Assembly: GCA_023053685.1 (NCBI GenBank)
Contig: JALIGW010000062.1
Location: forward strand, 434,001 to 498,000
Direction: 5' to 3'
Source: Diadophis punctatus similis
Lineage: Eukaryota; Chordata; Lepidosauria; Squamata; Dipsadidae
Length of the DNA: 64,000 nt
Under the pieces are notes generated by a model. It was given only the letters and a program-made list of their open reading frames with translations. It was not told the DNA's origin and ran no database searches. The position numbers were made by a program, and so were the translations under genes. Each line of letters begins with the position of its first letter. Positions within the stretch are counted from its first letter, which is position 1. Below are positions 47,032-60,257 of the stretch, piece after piece.

Positions 47032-47838
47032 TCAAACCTGTATTTCTATAAAGATGAACGTTAGAAAAGAAAACATGGCCAGAAGTGCAACAATATTCAA
47101 AGGCAGCCCTTCCCAATGCAGAATTCCGACTTGGTTACTTGCCATGTCAAGTTGAATATCAGATTCATCCTCTTCCAGGTCATCTGAGGAGAGAAGATAT
47201 AAATGTGAGAGAAAGAAACATTTTAATTATTTATGAAATTTATATGCAGCCCATTTGGCAGTTCCAGTCAACTTTGGGCGACTTGGAATGTAAAGACTTC
47301 AAAAGATAACTTGGAAACAAGGGGCTCCTTAGGACTGCGTTGCTGAGACAGCACATGGTGATCAGGAAGCCCATTTCATAGTTTACAAGTATCCTTATGA
47401 TAACAGTTCTCTCATTTTTGTAATAATTAACAGTGCTGTGAGTTTCTGCTAATTTCCACCAGGACCCATCACATTTTTCTTTATTGGGGTGTTTTACAAT
47501 ACCATTTAAGCACTGTGGACATCTTGTAAAAGCACAAGGTAAATCTTTAGCACAAGAATGCTGTCCATAATACTCAAAAGCCCCGCTTCTGGTTTTAGTT
47601 ATTTCTTGGCTCTCCTCCCCACCAAACTGGAGTCCAGCCACTGGAGACTTGTGATGCAGAAGGATATGAAAAGGCAAGATGGAGATCTTTTCCACCAGGC
47701 TGCACCTTCCTCTTCAGAGCCAGATTCCAAGCTGGAGTCCAGCGCTCCAATCCCATCTGATGGAATGACTGGGCCCAAACTCCTCTCCAGCTCTTCAATC
47801 TCCTGTCTGATTTTCTCTCGTTCCGCCTCGAGTTCCAT
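47032..47838 (-). CDS. SNAPC4-like two-exon N-terminus (monomer 7)
   Basis: Exons 47838-47706 and 47183-47032 (GC donor after 47143). The translation and splice sites are as in monomer 1. Confidence 0.55.
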
Positions 47839-47878
47839 TGCTGAGACGCCTGTAAACAAGACATAAAAGTCAAAGAAT

Positions 47879-48394
47879 GAATAGAATAGAATAGAATTAC
47901 ACAGTATACAGAATAGATTAGAATTAGAATAGAACACAATGTAGAATAGAATGGAGTGGAGTGGGACGGAACAGAACTTTATTGTCACTTTAAATGCACA
48001 CTAATCAGCATACATTAAAATGAAATTTCATTCTTTTCAGCTCTCAAAAGATAACCATGATGCATATACCCATATACTTATATGACACAGAGAAACATCA
48101 CAGTGTAGTTTAGATGTATACATGTACAGGGCGAGAGAAATGAATCTTTAGAGTTTACCAGAACGGATGGCATAGGAAAGAAAACTGCTACAGAATCTGA
48201 TAGTCCTGCTAGAAATACTTTGAAACCTCCTCCCAGAGGGGAGCAACAGAAACAGACAGTGGAGTGGGGTCTCGAACAATGCTTTGAGCTCTAAGCACAT
48301 AGCGCTTATAAGCAGTATCCTGAATAACGCTAAGTGAGCTTCTCTGCTGTCATCACTACTCTCTGTAGGGACTTTCTATCTGAGGCGCTGCTGC
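47879..48394 (-). mobile_element. LINE 3' end, monomer 7
   Basis: It is the copy of the 6030-6545 fragment, with no notable change. Confidence 0.5.
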
Positions 48395-48638
48395 CACCAA
48401 ACCAAATAGGGATACTGTTTGTTTAAACGCTCCCCATCCTGCCTCTGTAAAAAGCAGCCAGGAGAGGAAGAGAAAGATGTGCTCTGCTCATCCGATGCAG
48501 GAAACGCAGACGCTGGTTTGCAGGCTTCACTCTTCATGTACAAAGAGACCAATTCAGATTATAAAAAAGGGCTCACCCTCATTTCATTTATGCATTTGAT
48601 TTATTAATTTATTTTTCACTGCCCAAAGGTCTCTGGGC

Positions 48639-50370
48639 GGCTCCTCAGAGCAGCCCGCGCTGTGTTTTTATGACCGATTTTACACCCATTTTCTTGCCAT
48701 TCGCAGGTGCTTCTGACACGAATAAGCGCCACACGCAAAATAAAGCTCCCGCTCCGAACGTGTGGATGGGAAAGGAACCCTCGGGAAGGGCCCGAGAGGA
48801 AGAGCGGTGGGGAAGGATTGTCCTTTTAAAGAGCCCCACCTGCAAAAACCGCACCCCCACCTCCGTCCACGGGTCTGCTGCGTTCACACGACAAGTTCGC
48901 GGCTGCGGGGCTGGCTCCAGCCCATCCCAGCTGGCTCAATCATAAAGCAAAGCTAATCCAGCCCTGGCTTCCCGCGGGCCTAGCTGCCGGGCGCCGCTCC
49001 CTCGGGCCGAAAGAGGCTGTCGCTGCCCCAACCTGACCGACAGCGCGGGTCCCACCTGCTCAAAGCCGCTACGGCTGGAGGAGCGCTTAGGAACCCTCGG
49101 CCGGAAGCGGGGGGAACACGCCGGGTAACGAACCAGGAAGTGACGTCACGCACGGCCTTAACGGAACCGGAATTACAACCGCCATTTTCCCGTCTGAGGA
49201 AAGAGAAAGCCACACCTACTTTCACCAACTTGGGGCAAACAATCGCCTAGGCTCCGCCCTCCTGCCCATGCGTCAGCCAATGCGCTGTTCGCTTTCTTTT
49301 CCGGGCTTTGCCAATCTGCGGCCGCGGAGCATCATCCAATAGCGGCGCACAACGAGAGGGAGAGAGCCCGTGTGGTATGAACACGTGATGTCTTGGAAAC
49401 AGCCAACCAGGAGGAAAAGAAACAGAAAGGGGAGGTTGCAACGTGTGACGGTATTCAATGAACGGAGAGGACGCAATCCTCCCGGGGCGCTTCCAGAAGG
49501 AGCCGTTCAGTCCGCGCGATCTCCCGCGGCAGACGGTTGGGTTCTGTTGCGTGCCGTAGAAGAGACCGAACTGTCACGTAGAGGCTCCCCATTCAAGGGC
49601 AACCCTCTTCGGCCTCATTACACGATGCGGCCCTCTCGTGGGCCTCCCTCCCAGTGTCTCCCCGCCAGACCAGACCTCGGGCGCCCCGGCCTCCCCTCCC
49701 TCCCAGGCCTCCCTTCTCCGGAGGACCCTCCCGGACTGCGACTCCCGGCGTCCCCTTCGCCCTACCTGCATCCGGCCGCATGCGCACTCGAATCGAAAAA
49801 GTCCTTCCGTCGTTTCTCTGATTCCCAAACTGAGCGCCTGACCGACCTCGGTCCCCTTTCGGCCAAACTCCGCCTCTTCCTCCCCTGGCCCCGCCCCCTG
49901 TAGCTCTGCTTTCTTGGTCCGATTTCGGAAGTCGGAAGAAAGCCATCCCAATGGCTGGCGTCAGGGACCACGCCCCCTACTCGACCCTTCAGCAGCCGCC
50001 TTCCTTCCATCTGCGTTCGTCCCCTCGCTTGGCTCCTCCCTTGCACCGCTGGCTCCGCCCCTCAGCTCCCTCCTCCCCGCCCTGCATGGCGGAATTGGGG
50101 CGAGGGGCTGGTGGGCGAATGGAGGATTCCCAAAGGGGCTGCAATGGATGGGAATGGATGGAAGGTTCCCTCGCCGGCCTCGGCTTTCGTGTCCCGGAAC
50201 CCTTTCTGCCTCCCCGGAGCTACTCGCTACCCCGCCTGCAGCCACGTGGGCATCTCGGGGTGGCCCCCTTTCCTCCTGGCACCCCCAGTCCAGGTACTCC
50301 CTGGCATCAAGATCTGCTTTGTCTCCCCGCTGGAAGGAAGGAAGGGAGAGATCGCGCTCGTTATTGCCAG
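48639..50370 (-). promoter_or_regulatory. CpG island and promoter for the monomer 7 gene
   Basis: It is the same island at the monomer 7/8 junction. CRE at 49141-49148, YY1-type site at 49179-49188. All motifs are intact. Confidence 0.6.
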
Positions 50371-51090
50371 CCTCAAAAGAAGCCTTGAATATAGCGATCC
50401 CTCTGTGTATTATAAGGATTATGAATTAAATTTCACGGCCACCTGATGCCCGGAGACTCCTGGCAGTTTCCTAATGATATAACTCGTTTTTGTTCTTGTG
50501 GGGCACCTACATTGTGAGAGGGGATGACGGGACAAATAATTAAGGGAAGAGGATAAAAGTGATTGCTGTAAAACTGTAATCAGGGCCTTGGTGGCTTTCA
50601 AAGCCAGGGTCCTTCTATTTTGGTGCCAAAATAAAAATATATTCTTGTATTCTGTTTGGCGATCAATCGGCTTCAACACCAAGCTAAGGTCCAGTTTTGG
50701 GGACAACACAACGTCCCTTCCAGCTCTGTTGTCTTCTGTTCCGTTCCATTCCTCATCTTATCCTGATAATTAAAGGGTATTGGCCCCCAGGCAGAACCTT
50801 GGGGTACCCCACTGCCTATTTCCTTCTATGTGGAAGGGAAGTTCCTTTAAGGCAGGGGTGGGGAGCTATGCCCCCTTTATGACCTGTGGACTTCAACTCC
50901 CAGAATTCCTGAGCCAAGTGTTTTGTACATATTCTGGATGGATTCTCTTACTGTTTACTTACCTATTTTGACTTGCATGCTTGTTCAATCACCCACAATG
51001 CTACTCTTCCCTGAAGTTCAAGAGCTGAGTGTTTACTGCCTGATTCCCTTCCAGTCACCAATGCAGTTTGTTTCGGCAGATATATTCTTT

Positions 51091-52501
51091 TTTTAAATTA
51101 TTTTTTATGTACACAAAGACTTGACATGACAACATACAAACATATAGTCTTAGGAATCCCACTTCCTATCTTGCTTATAGCTAAAGATCAGTACAAAATT
51201 TCGTATACCTATATTGTAAATATTTACATTTCTAATTCATTTCAGTATCCATTTCTTCCATATATTCATCAGTGTAAGTTATCTTATTTACTAAATCCTT
51301 ACTTCTATCATAATTTAACTAACAATTCTCTATATTATCTAATAATATAATAGTATAATAATATAATATTGAATTAAATATTACTCAATATTTAATCTCA
51401 TTTAATTATTATATCACAACGTAGAATATTCCAATTTCTAATTAGCTTTGTATTCTATTTCATCTAACTCCCATATAAATTTCTTTAATACATTCTCAAT
51501 CCTCTATTTCTAATTACATTTATTTAGGAATCTATCTTCTCCATTGTGTAGAGACCCATATACATATATATCTAACCTATCTTTACTATTCATTTCATAA
51601 CTCCGCATCACTATTGTTTCTATAAATTAGATTTCTCACCATATGCCATATAATTTATACTCTACCACACTTTAATATATTTTATTATCTACTTGAAATA
51701 TATATGATTTTTTATAATAATATTGCATCAATGTCCAATTTTCAAAGCTTCATAAGTATTCTATTTCTCTTTTTTAGTATATTGGAGTCCATTTATGTTA
51801 ATAGAAATCAATTTGATTTCTTCTCTCATTTTTATTTATATTGTTTTCTTGTTCTAGTTTCCCTTAATATCCTTCCTGTAGTTCTTTCTTGCTCTGTTTT
51901 TTCTTTTTCCTGTATTCTTTTTTCTCCTCTGTCTTTCGTTCTTTCCTCTATCACTCCTCCTCCTGACTGGTACCTTTCAATTCCTCCTTACTTTCTTCTT
52001 TACTTTCTTCTTCACCTTCCATCTCGAAATATTGTTCATGAAATTCATGAGTTTTCTCAATTGAATCTATTTTAACTTTCCTTCCTCGCCATGTCACTAA
52101 AATGCCCTCTGGCATCAGCCACCTAAATGTTTCCTTCTGTTTTATCAGTTGGGAAGTTAAAAATCGATATTGTCTTCTAAGATTCCTAACCCGTCTTGGA
52201 ATCTGCTTTAATACTATTATCTCCCTTCCTTTGTACTGAAATGTTTCTTCCCTGGTTCTATTGTAAATGCTATCTCTGACTGCCTTTTTTATCAATTTTA
52301 CGTGTATTTCTTTTGGTAATTTATGTCACCGCATGTAATTCGTGTTCACTCTAAAGGCCTCATCTATTTCTCTTATTATTTCTTGCTTATCACGCTGCAT
52401 TATTAGTGCTAATAGTTCCGCTATCTTTTCGTCTGTGTTTTCATCTTCATCTTCTTGGATATTCTGAAATGGAGACTGGCTGCTCTGTTGAGTTCCTCAT
52501 C
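51091..52501 (-). pseudogene. Decayed L1 LINE, monomer 8
   Basis: It is a type-C copy with the ORF1 CTD frame at 52295-51951. Confidence 0.75.
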
Positions 52502-52824
52502 ATTGTGTCCAGGAAAACACATTGTAAAAAAAACCTCACGAGTTCAAAAAATTTGATTGAACTTGCGAGAAGGTTTTTTTTTACAACGAGTTTCCCTGGA
52601 CACAACGGCAAGGAACGCGATGGAGCTGGAAAGGTAAGACGAGTGTCTCGCTTCTCGCCCGCCCCACCTGCCAGAAATTCAGGTCTCTACCCCTGATAAT
52701 AAGGCCACCCCCTTATTTTGGGGGTCAAAAGAAAATAAGACCCTGTCTTATTTTCACGGAAACAGGGTAGATGCCTTTGAAGATGGTCATTTCTTTTGAA
52801 GGATTGTTCACATTCCACACATTC

Positions 52825-53352
52825 CTACTGTTTTTGTAAATTGATCCTTTGATGTCTATAAAGGCTCCTGCTATGAGGAAAGCTCTTTCCACACTCCAGG
52901 CATTTATGAGGTTTTTCTCCTGTGTGGATTCTTTCGTGTGAATAAAGGTTGCTGTTACGACTGAAGCTCTTTCCACACTCCAAGCATTTATGCGGATTTT
53001 CTCCTGTGTGGATTCTTTGATGTGTATAAAGGCTGCTACTCTGACTGAAGCTCTTTCCACACTCCAGGCATTTATGAGATTTTTCTCCAGTGTGGATCCT
53101 TTTATGTCTATAAAGGCTGCCACTCTGACTGAAGCTCTTTCCACACTCCAGGCATTTATGACGTTTTCCCCCAATGTGGATTCTTTGATGTGAATAAGTG
53201 CTGCTTTTATGACTGAAGCTCTTTCTACACTCCAAGCATTTATGAGGTTTTTCTCCTGTGTGGATCCTTTGGTGTCTATAAAGGTTGCCCCTGTGACTGA
53301 AGCTCTTTCCACATTCTAGGCATTTATTTAAAATTCTGCTTTCTCCCAATTT
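52825..53352 (-). CDS. C2H2 zinc-finger exon, 6 fingers (monomer 8)
   Basis: It is the type-C array, identical in translation to monomer 5, including the HQRIN ligand loss (T at 52842). Confidence 0.85.
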   Translation of the reverse strand, partial: KLGESRILNKCLECGKSFSHRGNLYRHQRIHTGEKPHKCLECRKSFSHKSSTYSHQRIHIGGKRHKCLECGKSFSQSGSLYRHKRIHTGEKSHKCLECGKSFSQSSSLYTHQRIHTGENPHKCLECGKSFSRNSNLYSHERIHTGEKPHKCLECGKSFPHSRSLYRHQRINLQKQ

Positions 53353-53382
53353 CTAGCCATTGCATTGCTTCCTTCTTTTTAG

Positions 53383-54189
53383 TCAAACCTGTATTTCTAT
53401 AAAGATGAACGTTAGAAAAGAAAACATGGCCAGAAGTGCAACAATATTCAAAGGCAGCCCTTCCCAATGCAGAATTCCGACTTGGTTACTTGCCATGTCA
53501 AGTTGAATATCAGATTCATCCTCTTCCAGGTCATCTGAGGAGAGAAGATATAAATGTGAGAGAAAGAAACATTTTAATTATTTATGAAATTTATATGCAG
53601 CCCATTTGGCAGTTCCAGTCAACTTTGGGCGACTTGGAATGTAAAGACTTCAAAAGATAACTTGGAAACAAGGGGCTCCTTAGGACTGCGTTGCTGAGAC
53701 AGCACATGGTGATCAGGAAGCCCATTTCATAGTTTACAAGTATCCTTATGATAACAGTTCTCTCATTTTTGTAATAATTAACAGTGCTGTGAGTTTCTGC
53801 TAATTTCCACCAGGACCCATCACATTTTTCTTTATTGGGGTGTTTTACAATACCATTTAAGCACTGTGGACATCTTGTAAAAGCACAAGGTAAATCTTTA
53901 GCACAAGAATGCTGTCCATAATACTCAAAAGCCCCGCTTCTGGTTTTAGTTATTTCTTGGCTCTCCTCCCCACCAAACTGGAGTCCAGCCACTGGAGACT
54001 TGTGATGCAGAAGGATATGAAAAGGCAAGATGGAGATCTTTTCCACCAGGCTGCACCTTCCTCTTCAGAGCCAGATTCCAAGCTGGAGTCCAGCGCTCCA
54101 ATCCCATCTGATGGAATGACTGGGCCCAAACTCCTCTCCAGCTCTTCAATCTCCTGTCTGATTTTCTCTCGTTCCGCCTCGAGTTCCAT
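53383..54189 (-). CDS. SNAPC4-like two-exon N-terminus (monomer 8)
   Basis: Exons 54189-54057 and 53534-53383 (GC donor after 53494). The translation and splice sites are as in monomer 1. Confidence 0.55.
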
Positions 54190-54229
54190 TGCTGAGACGC
54201 CTGTAAACAAGACATAAAAGTCAAAGAAT

Positions 54230-54745
54230 GAATAGAATAGAATAGAATTACACAGTATACAGAATAGATTAGAATTAGAATAGAACACAATGTAGAATAG
54301 AATGGAGTGGAGTGGGACGGAACAGAACTTTATTGTCACTTTAAATGCACACTAATCAGCATACATTAAAATGAAATTTCATTCTTTTCAGCTCTCAAAA
54401 GATAACCATGATGCATATACCCATATACTTATATGACACAGAGAAACATCACAGTGTAGTTTAGATGTATACATGTACAGGGCGAGAGAAATGAATCTTT
54501 AGAGTTTACCAGAACGGATGGCATAGGAAAGAAAACTGCTACAGAATCTGATAGTCCTGCTAGAAATACTTTGAAACCTCCTCCCAGAGGGGAGCAACAG
54601 AAACAGACAGTGGAGTGGGGTCTCGAACAATGCTTTGAGCTCTAAGCACATAGCGCTTATAAGCAGTATCCTGAATAACGCTAAGTGAGCTTCTCTGCTG
54701 TCATCACTACTCTCTGTAGGGACTTTCTATCTGAGGCGCTGCTGC
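54230..54745 (-). mobile_element. LINE 3' end, monomer 8
   Basis: It is the copy of the 6030-6545 fragment, with no notable change. Confidence 0.5.
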
Positions 54746-54989
54746 CACCAAACCAAATAGGGATACTGTTTGTTTAAACGCTCCCCATCCTGCCTCTGTA
54801 AAAAGCAGCCAGGAGAGGAAGAGAAAGATGTGCTCTGCTCATCCGATGCAGGAAACGCAGACGCTGGTTTGCAGGCTTCACTCTTCATGTACAAAGAGAC
54901 CAATTCAGATTATAAAAAAGGGCTCACCCTCATTTCATTTATGCATTTGATTTATTAATTTATTTTTCACTGCCCAAAGGTCTCTGGGC

Positions 54990-56721
54990 GGCTCCTCAGA
55001 GCAGCCCGCGCTGTGTTTTTATGACCGATTTTACACCCATTTTCTTGCCATTCGCAGGTGCTTCTGACACGAATAAGCGCCACACGCAAAATAAAGCTCC
55101 CGCTCCGAACGTGTGGATGGGAAAGGAACCCTCGGGAAGGGCCCGAGAGGAAGAGCGGTGGGGAAGGATTGTCCTTTTAAAGAGCCCCACCTGCAAAAAC
55201 CGCACCCCCACCTCCGTCCACGGGTCTGCTGCGTTCACACGACAAGTTCGCGGCTGCGGGGCTGGCTCCAGCCCATCCCAGCTGGCTCAATCATAAAGCA
55301 AAGCTAATCCAGCCCTGGCTTCCCGCGGGCCTAGCTGCCGGGCGCCGCTCCCTCGGGCCGAAAGAGGCTGTCGCTGCCCCAACCTGACCGACAGCGCGGG
55401 TCCCACCTGCTCAAAGCCGCTACGGCTGGAGGAGCGCTTAGGAACCCTCGGCCGGAAGCGGGGGGAACACGCCGGGTAACGAACCAGGAAGTGACGTCAC
55501 GCACGGCCTTAACGGAACCGGAATTACAACCGCCATTTTCCCGTCTGAGGAAAGAGAAAGCCACACCTACTTTCACCAACTTGGGGCAAACAATCGCCTA
55601 GGCTCCGCCCTCCTGCCCATGCGTCAGCCAATGCGCTGTTCGCTTTCTTTTCCGGGCTTTGCCAATCTGCGGCCGCGGAGCATCATCCAATAGCGGCGCA
55701 CAACGAGAGGGAGAGAGCCCGTGTGGTATGAACACGTGATGTCTTGGAAACAGCCAACCAGGAGGAAAAGAAACAGAAAGGGGAGGTTGCAACGTGTGAC
55801 GGTATTCAATGAACGGAGAGGACGCAATCCTCCCGGGGCGCTTCCAGAAGGAGCCGTTCAGTCCGCGCGATCTCCCGCGGCAGACGGTTGGGTTCTGTTG
55901 CGTGCCGTAGAAGAGACCGAACTGTCACGTAGAGGCTCCCCATTCAAGGGCAACCCTCTTCGGCCTCATTACACGATGCGGCCCTCTCGTGGGCCTCCCT
56001 CCCAGTGTCTCCCCGCCAGACCAGACCTCGGGCGCCCCGGCCTCCCCTCCCTCCCAGGCCTCCCTTCTCCGGAGGACCCTCCCGGACTGCGACTCCCGGC
56101 GTCCCCTTCGCCCTACCTGCATCCGGCCGCATGCGCACTCGAATCGAAAAAGTCCTTCCGTCGTTTCTCTGATTCCCAAACTGAGCGCCTGACCGACCTC
56201 GGTCCCCTTTCGGCCAAACTCCGCCTCTTCCTCCCCTGGCCCCGCCCCCTGTAGCTCTGCTTTCTTGGTCCGATTTCGGAAGTCGGAAGAAAGCCATCCC
56301 AATGGCTGGCGTCAGGGACCACGCCCCCTACTCGACCCTTCAGCAGCCGCCTTCCTTCCATCTGCGTTCGTCCCCTCGCTTGGCTCCTCCCTTGCACCGC
56401 TGGCTCCGCCCCTCAGCTCCCTCCTCCCCGCCCTGCATGGCGGAATTGGGGCGAGGGGCTGGTGGGCGAATGGAGGATTCCCAAAGGGGCTGCAATGGAT
56501 GGGAATGGATGGAAGGTTCCCTCGCCGGCCTCGGCTTTCGTGTCCCGGAACCCTTTCTGCCTCCCCGGAGCTACTCGCTACCCCGCCTGCAGCCACGTGG
56601 GCATCTCGGGGTGGCCCCCTTTCCTCCTGGCACCCCCAGTCCAGGTACTCCCTGGCATCAAGATCTGCTTTGTCTCCCCGCTGGAAGGAAGGAAGGGAGA
56701 GATCGCGCTCGTTATTGCCAG
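54990..56721 (-). promoter_or_regulatory. CpG island and promoter for the monomer 8 gene
   Basis: It is the same island at the monomer 8/9 junction. CRE at 55492-55499, YY1-type site at 55530-55539. All motifs are intact. Confidence 0.6.
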
Positions 56722-57107
56722 CCTCAAAAGAAGCCTTGAATATAGCGATCCCTCTGTGTATTATAAGGATTATGAATTAAATTTCACGGCCACCTGATGC
56801 CCGGAGACTCCTGGCAGTTTCCTAATGATATAACTCGTTTTTGTTCTTGTGGGGCACCTACATTGTGAGAGGGGATGACGGGACAAATAATTAAGGGAAG
56901 AGGATAAAAGTGATTGCTGTAAAACTGTAATCAGGGCCTTGGTGGCTTTCAAAGCCAGGGTCCTTCTATCTTGGTGCCAAAATAAAAATATATTCTTGTA
57001 TTCTGTTTGGCGATCAATCGGCTTCAACACCAAGCTAAGGTCCAGTTTTGGGGACAACACAACGTCCCTTCCAGCTCTGTTGTCTTCTGTTCCGTTCCAT
57101 TCCTCAT

Positions 57108-57211
57108 CTTTTTTTTTTTATGTGTTTCTATATCTGCTGTGAGCCGCCCAGAGTCCCCCGGGAGTTGGGCGGCATAGAAATTTTAATAAATAAATAAATA
57201 AATAAATAAAT
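57108..57211 (+). mobile_element. 104-bp retroelement insertion, monomer 9
   Basis: It is orthologous to 1697-1800. It marks the type-A left part of this mosaic monomer. Confidence 0.75.
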
Positions 57212-57545
57212 CTTATCCTGATAATTAAAGGGTATTGGCCCCCAGGCAGAACCTTGGGGTACCCCACTGCCTATTTCCTTCTATGTGGAAGGGAAGTTCC
57301 TTTAAGGCAGGGGTGGGGAGCTATGCCCCCTTTATGACCTGTGGACTTCAACTCCCAGAATTCCTGAGCCAAGTGTTTTGTACATATTCTGGATGGATTC
57401 TCTTACTGTTTACTTACCTATTTTGACTTGCATGCTTGTTCAATCACCCACAATGCTACTCTTCCCTGAAGTTCAAGAGCTGAGTGTTTACTGCCTGATT
57501 CCCTTCCAGTCACCAATGCAGTTTGTTTCGGCAGATATATTCTTT

Positions 57546-58956
57546 TTTTAAATTATTTTTTATGTACACAAAGACTTGACATGACAACATACAAACATAT
57601 AGTCTTAGGAATCCCACTTCCTATCTTGCTTATAGCTAAAGATCAGTACAAAATTTCGTATACCTATATTGTAAATATTTACATTTCTAATTCATTTCAG
57701 TATCCATTTCTTCCATATATTCATCAGTGTAAGTTATCTTATTTACTAAATCCTTACTTCTATCATAATTTAACTAACAATTCTCTATATTATCTAATAA
57801 TATAATAGTATAATAATATAATATTGAATTAAATATTACTCAATATTTAATCTCATTTAATTATTATATCACAACGTAGAATATTCCAATTTCTAATTAG
57901 CTTTGTATTCTATTTCATCTAACTCCCATATAAATTTCTTTAATACATTCTCAATCCTCTATTTCTAATTACATTTATTTAGGAATCTATCTTCTCCATT
58001 GTGTAGAGACCCATATACATATATATCTAACCTATCTTTACTATTCATTTCATAACTCCGCATCACTATTGTTTCTATAAATTAGATTTCTCACCATATG
58101 CCATATAATTTATACTCTACCACACTTTAATATATTTTATTATCTACTTGAAATATATATGATTTTTTATAATAATATTGCATCAATGTCCAATTTTCAA
58201 AGCTTCATAAGTATTCTATTTCTCTTTTTTAGTATATTGGAGTCCATTTATGTTAATAGAAATCAATTTGATTTCTTCTCTCATTTTTATTTATATTGTT
58301 TTCTTGTTCTAGTTTCCCTTAATATCCTTCCTGTAGTTCTTTCTTGCTCTGTTTTTTCTTTTTCCTGTATTCTTTTTTCTCCTCTGTCTTTCGTTCTTTC
58401 CTCTATCACTCCTCCTCCTGACTGGTACCTTTCAATTCCTCCTTACTTTCTTCTTTACTTTCTTCTTCACCTTCCATCTCGAAATATTGTTCATGAAATT
58501 CATGAGTTTTCTCAATTGAATCTATTTTAACTTTCCTTCCTCGCCATGTCACTAAAATGCCCTCTGGCATCAGCCACCTAAATGTTTCCTTCTGTTTTAT
58601 CAGTTGGGAAGTTAAAAATCGATATTGTCTTCTAAGATTCCTAACCCGTCTTGGAATCTGCTTTAATACTATTATCTCCCTTCCTTTGTACTGAAATGTT
58701 TCTTCCCTGGTTCTATTGTAAATGCTATCTCTGACTGCCTTTTTTATCAATTTTACGTGTATTTCTTTTGGTAATTTATGTCACCGCATGTAATTCGTGT
58801 TCACTCTAAAGGCCTCATCTATTTCTCTTATTATTTCTTGCTTATCACGCTGCATTATTAGTGCTAATAGTTCCGCTATCTTTTCGTCTGTGTTTTCATC
58901 TTCATCTTCTTGGATATTCTGAAATGGAGACTGGCTGCTCTGTTGAGTTCCTCATC
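57546..58956 (-). pseudogene. Decayed L1 LINE, monomer 9
   Basis: It is the copy with the ORF1 CTD frame at 58750-58406. The bases are of type A/C. Confidence 0.75.
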
Positions 58957-59279
58957 ATTGTGTCCAGGAAAACACATTGTAAAAAAAACCTCACGAGTTC
59001 AAAAAATTTGATTGAACTTGCGAGAAGGTTTTTTTTTACAACGAGTTTCCCTGGACACAACGGCAAGGAACGCGATGGAGCTGGAAAGGTAAGACGAGTG
59101 TCTCGCTTCTCGCCCGCCCCACCTGCCAGAAATTCAGGTCTCTACCCCTGATAATAAGGCCACCCCCTTATTTTGGGGGTCAAAAGAAAATAAGACCCTG
59201 TCTTATTTTCACGGAAACAGGGTAGATGCCTTTGAAGATGGTCATTTCTTTTGAAGGATTGTTCACATTCCACACATTC

Positions 59280-60227
59280 CTACTGTTTTTGTAAATTGAT
59301 CCTTTGATGTCTATAAAGGCTCCTGCTATGAGGAAAGCTCTTTCCACACTCCAGGCATTTATGAGGTTTTTCTCCTGTGTGGATTCTTTCGTGTGAATAA
59401 AGGTTGCTGTTACGACTGAAGCTCTTTCCACACTCCAAGCATTTGTGTGGTTTTTCTCCAGTGTGGATTCTTTGATGTGTATAAAGGCTGCTACTCTGAC
59501 TGAAGCTCTTTCCACACTCCAGGCATTTATGAGATTCTTCTCCAGTGTGGATCCTTTTATGTCTATAAAGGCTGCCCCTCCGACTGAAGCTCTTTCCACA
59601 CTCCAGGCATTTATGAGGTTTTTCTCCTGTGTGGATTCTTTGATGTGAATAAGTGCTGCTTTTATGACTGAAGCGCTTTCCACACTCCAAGCATTTATGA
59701 GATTTTTCTCCAGTGTGGATCCTTTTATGTCTATAAAGGCTGCCACTCTGACTGAAGCTCTTTCCACACTCCAGGCATTTATGAGGTTTTTCTCCTGTGT
59801 GGATTCTTTCGTGTGAATAAAGGTTGCTGTTACGACTGAAGCTCTTTCCACACTCCAAGCATTTATGCGGATTTTCTCCTGTGTGGATTCTTTGATGTGT
59901 ATAAAGGCTGCTACTCTGACTGAAGCTCTTTCCACACTCCAGGCATTTATGAGATTTTTCTCCAGTGTGGATCCTTTTATGTCTATAAAGGCTGCCACTC
60001 TGACTGAAGCTCTTTCCACACTCCAGGCATTTATGACGTTTTCCCCCAATGTGGATTCTTTGATGTGAATAAGTGCTGCTTTTATGACTGAAGCTCTTTC
60101 TACACTCCAAGCATTTATGAGGTTTTTCTCCTGTGTGGATCCTTTGGTGTCTATAAAGGTTGCCCCTGTGACTGAAGCTCTTTCCACATTCTAGGCATTT
60201 ATTTAAAATTCTGCTTTCTCCCAATTT
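59280..60227 (-). CDS. C2H2 zinc-finger exon, 11 fingers (monomer 9)
   Basis: Fingers 1-8 are followed directly by QSSS, RNSN and the last finger. Exactly one copy of the four-finger block (336 bp) has been lost relative to type A. The last finger carries PHSRS and HQRIN (T at 59297), as in type C. Confidence 0.85.
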   Translation of the reverse strand, partial: KLGESRILNKCLECGKSFSHRGNLYRHQRIHTGEKPHKCLECRKSFSHKSSTYSHQRIHIGGKRHKCLECGKSFSQSGSLYRHKRIHTGEKSHKCLECGKSFSQSSSLYTHQRIHTGENPHKCLECGKSFSRNSNLYSHERIHTGEKPHKCLECGKSFSQSGSLYRHKRIHTGEKSHKCLECGKRFSHKSSTYSHQRIHTGEKPHKCLECGKSFSRRGSLYRHKRIHTGEESHKCLECGKSFSQSSSLYTHQRIHTGEKPHKCLECGKSFSRNSNLYSHERIHTGEKPHKCLECGKSFPHSRSLYRHQRINLQKQ

Positions 60228-60257
60228 CTAGCCATTGCATTGCTTCCTTCTTTTTAG

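Larger units (their letters stand above)
42035..49060. repeat. Macrosatellite monomer 7, type B
   Basis: It is 7026 bp: the type-B structure plus one extra A in the run at 42066-42068. It also has a private T at 42541. It carries the B block at 43772-44167 and the B marker G at 45461. Confidence 0.97.
49061..55411. repeat. Macrosatellite monomer 8, type C
   Basis: It is 6351 bp with the same insertion-free, six-finger structure as monomer 5. It shares that copy's markers, T at 50619 and T at 52842. Monomers 6-7-8 therefore repeat the order and variants of monomers 2-(3/4)-5. Confidence 0.97.
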
